The notes below the pieces were generated by a model that saw nothing but the letters and a program-made list of their open reading frames with translations, was not told where the DNA came from and did no database searches. A DNA stretch of 36,476 nt, taken from contig MPND01000037.1 of assembly GCA_002238855.1 (NCBI GenBank), positions 1 through 36,476 of the forward strand. Direction: 5' to 3'. Every line of letters starts with the position of its first letter. Position 1 is the stretch's first letter. The position numbers and the translations under genes are program-made. This document shows positions 6,955 to 14,633 of this stretch, piece by piece. Origin of the DNA: SAR202 cluster bacterium bin90 (GTDB taxonomy: Bacteria > Chloroflexota > Dehalococcoidia > Lucifugimonadales > JADFKI01).

Positions 6955-9573
6955 ATGTTCGGCAAGCTCAAATTCCTTATCAAAAACCAGTCTCGCGGCA
7001 ACGGTCCACCGGTGCTCTTTCAGGTCATACCGCCGAAGAGCGGTGTCTTCAGTGCCAGCAATTTCGTCAGTTCATTGGAGACCATGAGCGTTCCGGACGA
7101 AGAGCTGGGCCTCGAGCTAGCCGCCACAGACGGTCATGTCACGATGTATGTCCGCTCCTCGCGTCCGGACCAGGTCCTGCCCGTCCTTGAGGCGCGCTAC
7201 CCACAGATCCGCTTCGAGACAATTCCTGCGAGTAAAGATCCACTACTCATGGTTGGTGACTCCAATATCGTGTGCAGGCAGATATTATGGCCCGGCGGCG
7301 AGGAGTGGCTGCCCCTGCTGATCGGAGACGATGATGACGAGGGCGACCCATTCGTGGATGTCGTGGGTGGGCTGTCCGCCGAGATGCCGCCCGGGAGCAG
7401 GACGGTCACACGCGTCGTTCTGAGTAAGCGGAGCAATGACTGGAGTGAGGGCTGGCGCCATCGCGCGATAATCGGAAGCGGGAGCGAGAACGCCAAACTG
7501 GAGGAAGCCAGGCGCGCCGAGGAGAGAAAGGCGGACGCTTCCGCCCGGGCCGGTGGCGAGGGGAGCCAGGACACGCAGAACCTGCAGTTGCTCCTGCTTG
7601 TCGCCGGCTTCATCTTCCTGTTGCCTGGATTCTTCTACCGCGAGACCCTCCTCTCATTCTGGAACGAGAATCGCGTGGAGTTGATTGCCTTCGGGGTTCT
7701 CGCGCTCACGGCACTGGCGGGTATAGGATACCTGCTGCGCAGGCTTGGAGTGTTTAGTGGCCCGCCAGAGCCGCGATTCTATGACCCCGAGCAAGTGAGG
7801 CTCAGGGTGTCGCGCGCCGCCTTTCGGCTGGAGGTTCAGCTGTACGTCATGCTGGGGGAAGTGGATGCCGGAGCTGAGGCTGTAGAGCGGGCGCTGAGGC
7901 CGGTGGCCGCCGCCTATCACAGGTTCGACAATCCGGTGGGGACCCGGTTCGAGGCCGGACCTCTGGAGAGGCTCGAAAGGTTCGACCCTGCGCGGGACGA
8001 TCTTGGTTTCGTCGGCGTGCGCAGGGACCTCCTGGGGCGCAGGACGATCGGTGAGGGGGTAGTGGGCACAAGAGAGGCGGTCGCGCTGTGGCACGTGCCG
8101 GGCGACGCCGTGGATGCGGCGAAGCTGGTGCGTGCGGGGAGTCGTCGCCTTCCCGCCCCGCCGGAAATGTTTGTCCTGGACGACGGTGCACGAGACAGGG
8201 CCGCTCTGGTTGGCGTTGAGCGATATGGAGACGGCGGTATGAGAAAAATGTACTCCCCGGCCGAGGTCATGAGCCTTCACCATCTGTACGTCGCGCGCAC
8301 GCGCATGGGCAAGAGCACGATGATGCAAAACATCGCTCTTCGTCTGCTGCGAGACAAGGCGTCAGGGGTCAGTGACGCTACGCTCGTGGTCGTGGACCCC
8401 CACACGGATCTGGTGAGAGACATTCTGCAGGGCATGCCGGTGGGCGCCGCCGGTGATGTGCGGCTGATCGACATGGGGGATCCGGCACGCGTCTGCGGAG
8501 TGAATCTTTTGGACGTACACACATTTCCGAAGCGTGACTTGGTATTGCCGACGATCGTATCGATTACGAAGGCAACGTCGTCGCACGGGTCGTGGGGGGA
8601 TCGCATGGAGGCCATCCTGGAATGGACTCTGCGCACCCTGTACGAGGCGAATCGGCATCGCGAAAGGGAGGAGCAGTACAGCATTCTCCATGCACTCGAG
8701 TTGCTGACGGACGAAGGCTGGCGACAGGAGGTCATACGCGAGGGACGAAGTCTCGACGTGGCCCAGTGGTGGTACAGCATCTACCCGGCGCTGGTTCCCG
8801 GCAGTGACCGCACCGCAATTGCGCCGGTCCTGAGGAAACTTGGCGAATATACCGGCGTGGATGCTGCGCGCAGGGTGCTGGGACAGCGGTACTGCACTCT
8901 CGACATCAGGGAGGCGATCCAATCGGGGAAGACGTTGCTTGTCGATACTGCGCGTGCGCGCTCGGGGGAGGCGGTGTCGGCAATTGTCGGCGCTTCCGTT
9001 CTCAAGCTGCTGCATGACATCATCAAGGAGCAGAGCGAGGTCCATCCCGACCGGCGGCGGCGCATCGTCGTAATCGTGGACGAGGCGCAGGCGTTTCCGG
9101 GAGTCGAGTACGACGACATGCTTGCAGAGCTGTCGAAATTTGGCGGCTCGCTGATTCTCGCGACTCAGAGCCTGGACAGGCTCAACGACTTGACCGAGAG
9201 CGGCACCATGCTAGATACGATCCTCGCGAACGTTGGCAGTCTTGCGGCCTTCCAGGTCAACGAGCGCGACGCGGAGCGGATACGGAAGGAGTTCAGCCGT
9301 GCCGCCATTGACGAAGACGACATCCTGAATCTCCAACCTCACCATTGCTATGGGAGGCTCACCCTGGAGACCGGTAATGTGTATTACTCGATGGAGGTGC
9401 TTCCGCCCCTGGCGGGGAATGGAGTCGTCGCCGACCTGATCCGTAGGGCGTCGGACTTCTACACGCGTCCGACCGAAGATGTGGATGCCGAGCACGACGG
9501 GTTCATGCAGAAATACCGGCGTTACTTCGAAGATCAGGACGACGACCGGTTCGACTTCGGGTCCGGTCGCTAG
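6955..9573 (+). CDS. Conjugation-type ATPase (HerA/VirD4-VirB4 superfamily)
   Basis: This 872-residue protein has an N-terminal soluble region, two membrane helices at about 209-228 and 240-262, and a C-terminal RecA-like ATPase. The Walker A loop is ARTRMGKST (447-455, K453), Walker B is IVVIVDEAQ (704-712, D709, E710), and VVVDPHTDLV near 480 is the strand typical of the HerA/FtsK group. Such proteins use ATP to move DNA or protein through a membrane channel, as T4SS coupling proteins do. GGAGG and GGAGGGGG precede the ATG. The replication-relaxation gene starts 12 bp later, making them an operon. No full T4SS is visible, so this may be a mobilisable rather than self-transmissible element. 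Confidence 0.85.
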   Translation: MFGKLKFLIKNQSRGNGPPVLFQVIPPKSGVFSASNFVSSLETMSVPDEELGLELAATDGHVTMYVRSSRPDQVLPVLEARYPQIRFETIPASKDPLLMVGDSNIVCRQILWPGGEEWLPLLIGDDDDEGDPFVDVVGGLSAEMPPGSRTVTRVVLSKRSNDWSEGWRHRAIIGSGSENAKLEEARRAEERKADASARAGGEGSQDTQNLQLLLLVAGFIFLLPGFFYRETLLSFWNENRVELIAFGVLALTALAGIGYLLRRLGVFSGPPEPRFYDPEQVRLRVSRAAFRLEVQLYVMLGEVDAGAEAVERALRPVAAAYHRFDNPVGTRFEAGPLERLERFDPARDDLGFVGVRRDLLGRRTIGEGVVGTREAVALWHVPGDAVDAAKLVRAGSRRLPAPPEMFVLDDGARDRAALVGVERYGDGGMRKMYSPAEVMSLHHLYVARTRMGKSTMMQNIALRLLRDKASGVSDATLVVVDPHTDLVRDILQGMPVGAAGDVRLIDMGDPARVCGVNLLDVHTFPKRDLVLPTIVSITKATSSHGSWGDRMEAILEWTLRTLYEANRHREREEQYSILHALELLTDEGWRQEVIREGRSLDVAQWWYSIYPALVPGSDRTAIAPVLRKLGEYTGVDAARRVLGQRYCTLDIREAIQSGKTLLVDTARARSGEAVSAIVGASVLKLLHDIIKEQSEVHPDRRRRIVVIVDEAQAFPGVEYDDMLAELSKFGGSLILATQSLDRLNDLTESGTMLDTILANVGSLAAFQVNERDAERIRKEFSRAAIDEDDILNLQPHHCYGRLTLETGNVYYSMEVLPPLAGNGVVADLIRRASDFYTRPTEDVDAEHDGFMQKYRRYFEDQDDDRFDFGSGR

Positions 9574-9585
9574 GGGGTGGGGCAC

Positions 9586-11292
9586 ATGCGCTCAAGCGTT
9601 ATCCCGACCGACAACGACCTTCGGATCCTGGGCACGCTGTCGAGGATGCCATTTTCGGAACATCGCGAGCTTGCGGCATTCGCCGGTCTGCCCTCCAGCA
9701 GTACGCTCGACTCGCTTAGCCGCCTGCATGCCGGAGGCCTGGCGGACTTCGTGCGACACACCCGCAGCGACACATCTCGCGTCAGGCGTTGGTGCCTTGC
9801 TCCCGATGGTTCCACGCGCCCGGCAGCGATGCTCGGCACGGTAGCCGGTACGCTGAATCGAGAACAGCCGCTCTCGGCGGAGTGGTCGGCATATCTGCTG
9901 CAACGTCTCGACGTCGTGGCCGTGCTCTACCGCGTCGCACACGAGGCGGCATTGCTCTGCGACGGGCCGATAGGCTGGAGTTGGCGGCAGGATGATGCGT
10001 CGGATGCGTTCATGGATCTTGCGGACGGGCGCAGATTCGCGCTGCTGCGCCTCGGCAGGACCCTGCCGTCGAGGGACGTGCGCCGTCGCATGGGCTTGCT
10101 CTACGGCTTGCAGCGGGAGCTGCGCTGTCCGTCTGCGCTGCTGCTTGTGCCGGGCGTCCTCGAGGCGCAGCGTCTTCGAGCCGACCTGCGCGGCAGGGCG
10201 ATAGACGCTTTCGTTGTGGTCGAGGATGACCTGATGCTCGCCATTCCGGGCTTACCCGGCTGGCGTGCCCTCGACAGTTCGAAATGGATGACCCTGGAGC
10301 AGGTAATGGCGGCCTCTCGCAGAAGCCAAAAGGTGACGGACGACCATGGTCCGGGTCGAGCGTCCAAGCCGCCTGCCGGACTGCCGGACGTGTCTGACGA
10401 TCCGCATCATCTGGCTACCAGGCTTACGTTGCCCGAAAGGCGCATTCTCGATTCGCTCTACGACTGGCCGGTCATGAGTGTGGAGCATCTCGGAGCGCTG
10501 CTTGGCATGAGCGGTTCAATGCTGAAGAAGAGCAGGGCGGATCTGACGAAGCGCGGTCTCGTCTGCCAAATGCGTATCGGTGAGACGGCGGAGTTGCGTC
10601 AGCTGACCGGTACCCGATTGTGTCTCAGTCCGGACGGCGTACGATATCTTGCGCGACGTGACGGATCTGATGAAGAAGGCCTTCTTGAGCGCTGGGGCGT
10701 CGTTCCCGATGCTTGCGGAGACGGGCGCCTGGCCGTGCGGGGCTACCGCATCGACGGATCGAGGCTCAGGGTGTTGGTGCGCGAACTGAGTCACACCGAC
10801 GGCGTCAGTGACATCCTGGCCATGCTCTCGGTCGCCTCCCGGGAAGACGCCGACTGGCGGCTCCTGCAGATGTTGCCGCCGCACCGGTGGGAGAGATGGT
10901 TCACGTACAACGGCGCCTGGCGCTGCATCAGGCCCGATGCGACCCTCTGTCTTGAGCACCGGGGCGGGCCGCGGGCGTACTTTCTTGAATACGAGCAGAG
11001 CGCGGTGCGGCCCGCCGCCATGCGCGCAAAACTGGAGAAATATCTATGGTACTTCGGATCCGTCGACAGCCGGCGGGACTTCGACGGCAGGCAGGCAAGA
11101 GTGTTGTTCGTGTTTACCGACGAGATAACCGCTGACCTCTTCCGTTCAGTCGCGGCACGGGAGTACCCACGCCCATTTCCACTGCTGGTGTCCAGCCTGG
11201 AAAAGCTGACCGAAACAGGGTTGCTTGAGAAGGCATGGAAGTCACCCTGGCATCTACGGGGTGGGTATGTCTCGCTGGCGGCCAGGCACTGA
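9586..11292 (+). CDS. Replication-relaxation family protein
   Basis: A 568-residue protein with two winged-helix DNA-binding regions, one near the N-terminus (TDNDLRILGTLSRMPF onward) and one in the middle (LPERRILDSLYDWPVM to RGLVCQM). The C-terminal block has IRPDATLCLEHRG and AYFLEYEQSA (D451, E468, E470), typical of the replication-relaxation family of plasmids and conjugative elements. Members are linked to plasmid replication and mobilisation; the enzymatic activity is not firmly established. I prefer the ATG at 9586 to the GTG at 9577 because AGGGGG sits about 8 bases upstream of it. It follows the transfer ATPase closely. Confidence 0.85.
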   Translation: MRSSVIPTDNDLRILGTLSRMPFSEHRELAAFAGLPSSSTLDSLSRLHAGGLADFVRHTRSDTSRVRRWCLAPDGSTRPAAMLGTVAGTLNREQPLSAEWSAYLLQRLDVVAVLYRVAHEAALLCDGPIGWSWRQDDASDAFMDLADGRRFALLRLGRTLPSRDVRRRMGLLYGLQRELRCPSALLLVPGVLEAQRLRADLRGRAIDAFVVVEDDLMLAIPGLPGWRALDSSKWMTLEQVMAASRRSQKVTDDHGPGRASKPPAGLPDVSDDPHHLATRLTLPERRILDSLYDWPVMSVEHLGALLGMSGSMLKKSRADLTKRGLVCQMRIGETAELRQLTGTRLCLSPDGVRYLARRDGSDEEGLLERWGVVPDACGDGRLAVRGYRIDGSRLRVLVRELSHTDGVSDILAMLSVASREDADWRLLQMLPPHRWERWFTYNGAWRCIRPDATLCLEHRGGPRAYFLEYEQSAVRPAAMRAKLEKYLWYFGSVDSRRDFDGRQARVLFVFTDEITADLFRSVAAREYPRPFPLLVSSLEKLTETGLLEKAWKSPWHLRGGYVSLAARH

Positions 11293-11351
11293 GGTGCGTG
11301 TCTCAGCAACACCCTTCAGGGTGTGGGCACGTCGGTCCGGAAGGTCCTGAG

Positions 11352-11527
11352 TCGGATGGCTGGGTGCATGTGCCATCCGAGTGGCACATGAGCCTAATAG
11401 AGATAAGAAACAATGGCACATGACTGAATGACAGGTCGTTTACCCCGATTCTACGGCATAAACCCATGTGCCACCGGACTGTGCCACATGCGACATTCAA
11501 GTTACCGCTCAGAACGGCTGGCACACG
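11352..11527. repeat. Iteron-like array of TGGCACATG motifs
   Basis: Six copies or near-copies of TGGCACATG, in both orientations: 11367-11375 (inverted), 11382-11390, 11414-11422, 11465-11473 (inverted), 11480-11486 (partial, TGTGCCA) and 11519-11527 (TGGCACACG). The first two form a perfect 9-bp inverted repeat with a 6-bp gap. A second inverted repeat, TCGGATGGC (11352-11360) and GCCATCCGA (11372-11380), overlaps it and competes for pairing. The array is in the gap before the HTH gene. It could be a replication origin, the operator of that gene, or both. Confidence 0.7.
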
Positions 11528-11631
11528 GTAAGGGCGGTGTGAAACTCCGCAATTCATGCGAGTTTCGGGACGGCGCATCAACTGATGAGTACGAATTTGA
11601 AGCTGAACTTTCGCAACTAACGGAGGAAGAG

Positions 11632-13431
11632 ATGACAAGCGAAGAGCGCGACGATGAACTGGAGTGGTTGAGACGACAGCATTTCGAGAACGGCCTGTCT
11701 TTCCGAGCGATCGGCGGCATGCTCGATGACACGCATCACAATACGATAAGCCGTGCGGTAAATGAGGGAACCATGCCGGAATCCCTCAGAGCGGAGGTCA
11801 GAAAGTATATCGAGGGCCGACCCGAAGAGGTTGGAGAAGAGACTCGACAGAATCCTGAACCTGCGGGGGACCGGGCGTCACCCTCCGTCGGCGCGGTGGA
11901 CGACGCCCGGAAAGCGCAGCCCGGCAGGCGCGGAGGCCGCAGGACACTTCAGGAGCGGATCGAGGAGCGGGAGCGCGCGGCCCGCCGGAGCCTGCTGGAC
12001 GAGATAGTCGCGTGCGAGACGGTGGATCAGGTCGCCGGCGTGACCGCCCGCATACGGGCACGGCTGCTTGCGGCCGCCTACGAGAGAAGGCAGGTACAGA
12101 CCTTCTCCGGCCACCTGCCTGTGCCCCTCAAGCCATACTACCTGCACCCTGGGTCCGCCACCCTGGACGAGCTGAAAACATACGCCGTCGCGCTGCTTCT
12201 GGAGACGCCGGTGCTCAAAGAACTGCCCCTCGATGTGGCAGTGGGTGCTGCAAGGGCCGTGTTGAGTGGCGAGGCGACGCTGCTCAACCCGCCGCCGGGA
12301 GTGCACGGCGACGCGCTCGTGTTGCTGCTCACGCGGGCGCAGGTGCACTATGAGAATGCGGGAGCCCGCGAGGTCGCGCTATCGGCTCCTGGCAGAGTTT
12401 TCGCCTGCGGTCTAAGCGCGGAGGAGCTCCGTGACGGGGTCCGGATCGAAGACCGCATGCGTCGCTACGCTTGTGAAGGGCATTGGGACAGACCACTTAT
12501 GATCGGCACCCGGCTCAGCGATGTAATCCCTGCGAGAGCCCACCCCGATGAAGATTGGCTCTTCGGTAGCGCTGGCTGGTTCAACGAGGACGGAGTGTGG
12601 AACCCTGGTCGCGCGGAGTTGATTGCCCGCTTGCGACACGTTAGCAGCCTGTGCGACGACTGGGGCGCCGAGCGGGCGGAGACGCCCTGGCAGCATCGGC
12701 TCAACGAGGAGAGGACGGACCTGGAGTTGACCTTGCTGGGTGAGGACTACGGCATGACCTTCGGGGCGGATATCCTCGGCGACGCCAGGTGGCCCACATC
12801 GACCCGGCGGGGGCAACACACGCAGGTGCGCCAGTCCCGCCTGGAGGCAATCCCCCGAAACATCCGGAGACTGCGCCGCCGTGGCCGCGTTGGCGCCCTC
12901 CTGCTATGGCTTCCTCGACTGCCGCTGAGAGCACTCTCTCGGCTGGTCTTTGTCCTTCGGCGCGACTTCGCCGTGTACGTCGAGAAAGAAGACAAGCCGC
13001 GGGGAAGAGAGCGGCTGCGCCAGCTGCTGTCTCCGTTCCTCATGCGGCCACTGTACGACAAGGAAAATCCGCCCGAGAAGCTGCCACGCATTCGGGAGAG
13101 GATTATGCCCGGACTGTACGAACCCTTGAGCGAGCAGCGCTGGCCCACCAAGATCGTCAGCTGGATACTGTACCGTAGGCATTCGAACCTTGACGGCAGC
13201 GTATGCAGTCGGAGGGACTGGATGGTTACCGACCCTCCGATGACTCCGGAGTACGTCACACCCAACCCCGTGTCGGGACACGTGCCGTCGCGGACCTACA
13301 ACCTGCGTTTTCGTACCCACGAGTTCGAGTCGGGGCACCGGTATCCGGACCGAGAATCCTCGGCGCGCGGCCGGCTTGGCAGTGCACTCGGAAAAGTCGG
13401 GCGCATGGTCCGCAGGAGTCACACGGCCTGA
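11632..13431 (+). CDS. HTH-containing hypothetical protein, candidate replication initiator
   Basis: I start this protein (599 residues) at 11632, where GGAGG precedes the ATG, rather than at the far ATG (11428), which would translate through the repeat array. Residues 8-45 contain a helix-turn-helix-like stretch (SFRAIGGMLDDTHHNTISRA). Then comes a charged linker rich in Arg/Glu, a region with REVALSAPGRVF and GSAGWFNEDGVWNPG, and a basic stretch with leucine-rich helices (RRLRRRGRVGALLLWLPRL) that may contact membrane or DNA. I do not recognise a family over the long C-terminal part. Its place immediately downstream of the iteron-like array and the relaxation gene suggests an initiator or copy-control protein; this is inference from context. 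Confidence 0.7.
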   Translation: MTSEERDDELEWLRRQHFENGLSFRAIGGMLDDTHHNTISRAVNEGTMPESLRAEVRKYIEGRPEEVGEETRQNPEPAGDRASPSVGAVDDARKAQPGRRGGRRTLQERIEERERAARRSLLDEIVACETVDQVAGVTARIRARLLAAAYERRQVQTFSGHLPVPLKPYYLHPGSATLDELKTYAVALLLETPVLKELPLDVAVGAARAVLSGEATLLNPPPGVHGDALVLLLTRAQVHYENAGAREVALSAPGRVFACGLSAEELRDGVRIEDRMRRYACEGHWDRPLMIGTRLSDVIPARAHPDEDWLFGSAGWFNEDGVWNPGRAELIARLRHVSSLCDDWGAERAETPWQHRLNEERTDLELTLLGEDYGMTFGADILGDARWPTSTRRGQHTQVRQSRLEAIPRNIRRLRRRGRVGALLLWLPRLPLRALSRLVFVLRRDFAVYVEKEDKPRGRERLRQLLSPFLMRPLYDKENPPEKLPRIRERIMPGLYEPLSEQRWPTKIVSWILYRRHSNLDGSVCSRRDWMVTDPPMTPEYVTPNPVSGHVPSRTYNLRFRTHEFESGHRYPDRESSARGRLGSALGKVGRMVRRSHTA

Positions 13432-13496
13432 ACGCAGCAAGCGCAGTCTGCGTCTAGGGAAAGCACCTTTGGACCTGGTACAACACGCTATGTGAA

Positions 13497-13545
13497 GGAG
13501 GAGCTGGGAGCATCGGCCGCTGGATTGAAAATCCCTGGCTCCTCC
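13497..13545. terminator. Stem-loop between convergent genes
   Basis: GGAGGAGCTGGGA (13497-13509) pairs with TCCCTGGCTCCTCC (13532-13545) with one bulge, loop of about 22 bases. It lies between the convergent HTH gene and the minus-strand gene ending at 13628. No T-tract follows on either strand, so it is a stem-loop that might act as a bidirectional transcription or RNA-end signal. Confidence 0.4.
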
Positions 13546-13627
13546 TGATGCACACAATCGTATGGGAAGGGAGATCAGCGCTAAGGATGGCGGTTCGCGA
13601 CACTCAGGTTCGGATCTCCTCCGGTCG

Positions 13628-14011
13628 TCATCCCGCCCTTCTCATAACACACTCAAGGCACGGCTCCTCCGGCACTTCCTCCGGGTTGGCTATCTGCCAA
13701 CAGCCCCGCTCCTCCAAGTCTCCGAAATAAACAAAGAACCAGCCGGCAGCGCGCGCGCGCTCGACCTCGGCAAGCCTCTCGGCATCGCCCGCGACGAGAT
13801 CGTAATAGCGCACCACGTCGGCGTCCGGAATACCCACGAAGCCACGCTCCTCAGACCATATGGCGTTGGGCATCTCCTCCGGAACGCATAACTCAAAGTA
13901 GTCCGAATCCGGACTGCCTACACTGCCGCCGGGACGAGGCATCAAGCCATGAGCCCATAAGCTCCCAGGCGGCATCGAGTAGCTGCGGTCATCAACCTCA
14001 TGGAAGAACAC
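13628..14011 (-). CDS. Hypothetical protein, probably N-terminally truncated
   Basis: A frame of 127 codons from a GTG at 14011, acidic, with DYFELCVPEEMPNAIWSEER, a GDLEERGCW stretch and a C-terminal CLECVMRR. I do not recognise the family. Composition looks like a real coding frame. Its start lies a few bases from the point where the IS3 remnant breaks off (about 14018), and the upstream in-frame codon is a stop inside IS sequence. The original N-terminus was most likely lost on insertion or deletion, and no ribosome site is seen. Confidence 0.5.
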   Translation of the reverse strand: MFFHEVDDRSYSMPPGSLWAHGLMPRPGGSVGSPDSDYFELCVPEEMPNAIWSEERGFVGIPDADVVRYYDLVAGDAERLAEVERARAAGWFFVYFGDLEERGCWQIANPEEVPEEPCLECVMRRAG

Positions 14012-14192
14012 AAGCTCGAGTCTTCAGATACTGCCGGTCCATACCGGCCATAAGCTCCAGGTCCGCAGGCTTGCTTGGCTTCGGCCGGTAGTACACCGAG
14101 GAACGACTGAGCCGCAACAGACGACACTGCTTTACTACCGAGAGTTTCGGGTGGCCTCGATCCACCATAGCCAGACGCCTGCGCCGACTCAT
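13998..14192 (-). pseudogene. IS3-family transposase OrfB, truncated
   Basis: Begins [20 protein letters not shown] and continues with RLSRSSVYYRPKP and MDRQYLKT, the N-terminal helper region of IS3-family OrfB. The match ends after about 57 residues at 14018, where a PFYGSR-like continuation would be expected, and the frame then stops. The whole DDE catalytic domain is absent, so no transposase activity is possible. The start overlaps the OrfA stop (ATGA, 14189-14192). Confidence 0.85.
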
Positions 14193-14548
14193 AGCCCGGA
14201 CTTCCCCGACAGAAAATCCCGCTCCACCTTGAGCTGACCAATCTGCTGGTACAGATGCGCAGTCAGCGCTTCCTGATCCCGCTCCGCCTTTGCGCTGCCG
14301 CTGCCGAAGACATCGGGCGCTCCCTCGATCAGGGCCTTCTTCCAGGTGTTAATCTGCGTGGGATGAACTTCAAACCGGCTGGCCAACTGGGCAACGGTCT
14401 CTTCTCCACGGAGCGCGGCCAACGCCACCTTGGCCTTGAACCCCGGACTGTGCTTCTTCCTGCTCTGCTTCATTTGCCTGCTCCTCTCTTTTCGTACATT
14501 CTAGGAGTCAGACTCTCTCTTAGCCACCTGTCCGATTTATTGGGTCCA
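14018..14548 (-). mobile_element. IS3-family insertion sequence remnant
   Basis: The left end is visible at 14548: TGGACCCAATAAATCGGACA read on the minus strand, of the form found at IS3-family ends. OrfA is intact and OrfB is cut at about 14018. The right end, the rest of OrfB and any target duplication are missing. It lies at the junction between the GC-rich backbone and the AT-rich island. Confidence 0.8.
14189..14473 (-). CDS. IS3-family transposase OrfA (HTH)
   Basis: This 94-residue protein is a full-length IS3 OrfA. The N-terminal helix-turn-helix contains [20 protein letters not shown] and [13 protein letters not shown]. The C-terminal part from about residue 60 ([20 protein letters not shown]) is the leucine-zipper coiled coil that dimerises and leads into OrfB. 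AGGAG precedes the ATG. Because OrfB is cut, OrfA alone could only bind the element's end, possibly as a repressor. Confidence 0.92.
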   Translation of the reverse strand: MKQSRKKHSPGFKAKVALAALRGEETVAQLASRFEVHPTQINTWKKALIEGAPDVFGSGSAKAERDQEALTAHLYQQIGQLKVERDFLSGKSGL

Positions 14549-14633
14549 CCTCATTCTTCTATTGTTGTACGTGTTCCCAGATGGTAGTTCAGTCAGATGT
14601 TCAATCATTCGGGAGTCGCTAGAGCATTAGAAA

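Noticed and set aside
7654..9119. Several long minus-strand frames inside the transfer ATPase gene
   Set aside because: They are antisense to a gene with clear Walker motifs and arise from its high GC content.
11428..11631. Upstream extension of the HTH gene from the ATG at 11428
   Set aside because: It would translate through the repeat array, and a much better ribosome site precedes the ATG at 11632.
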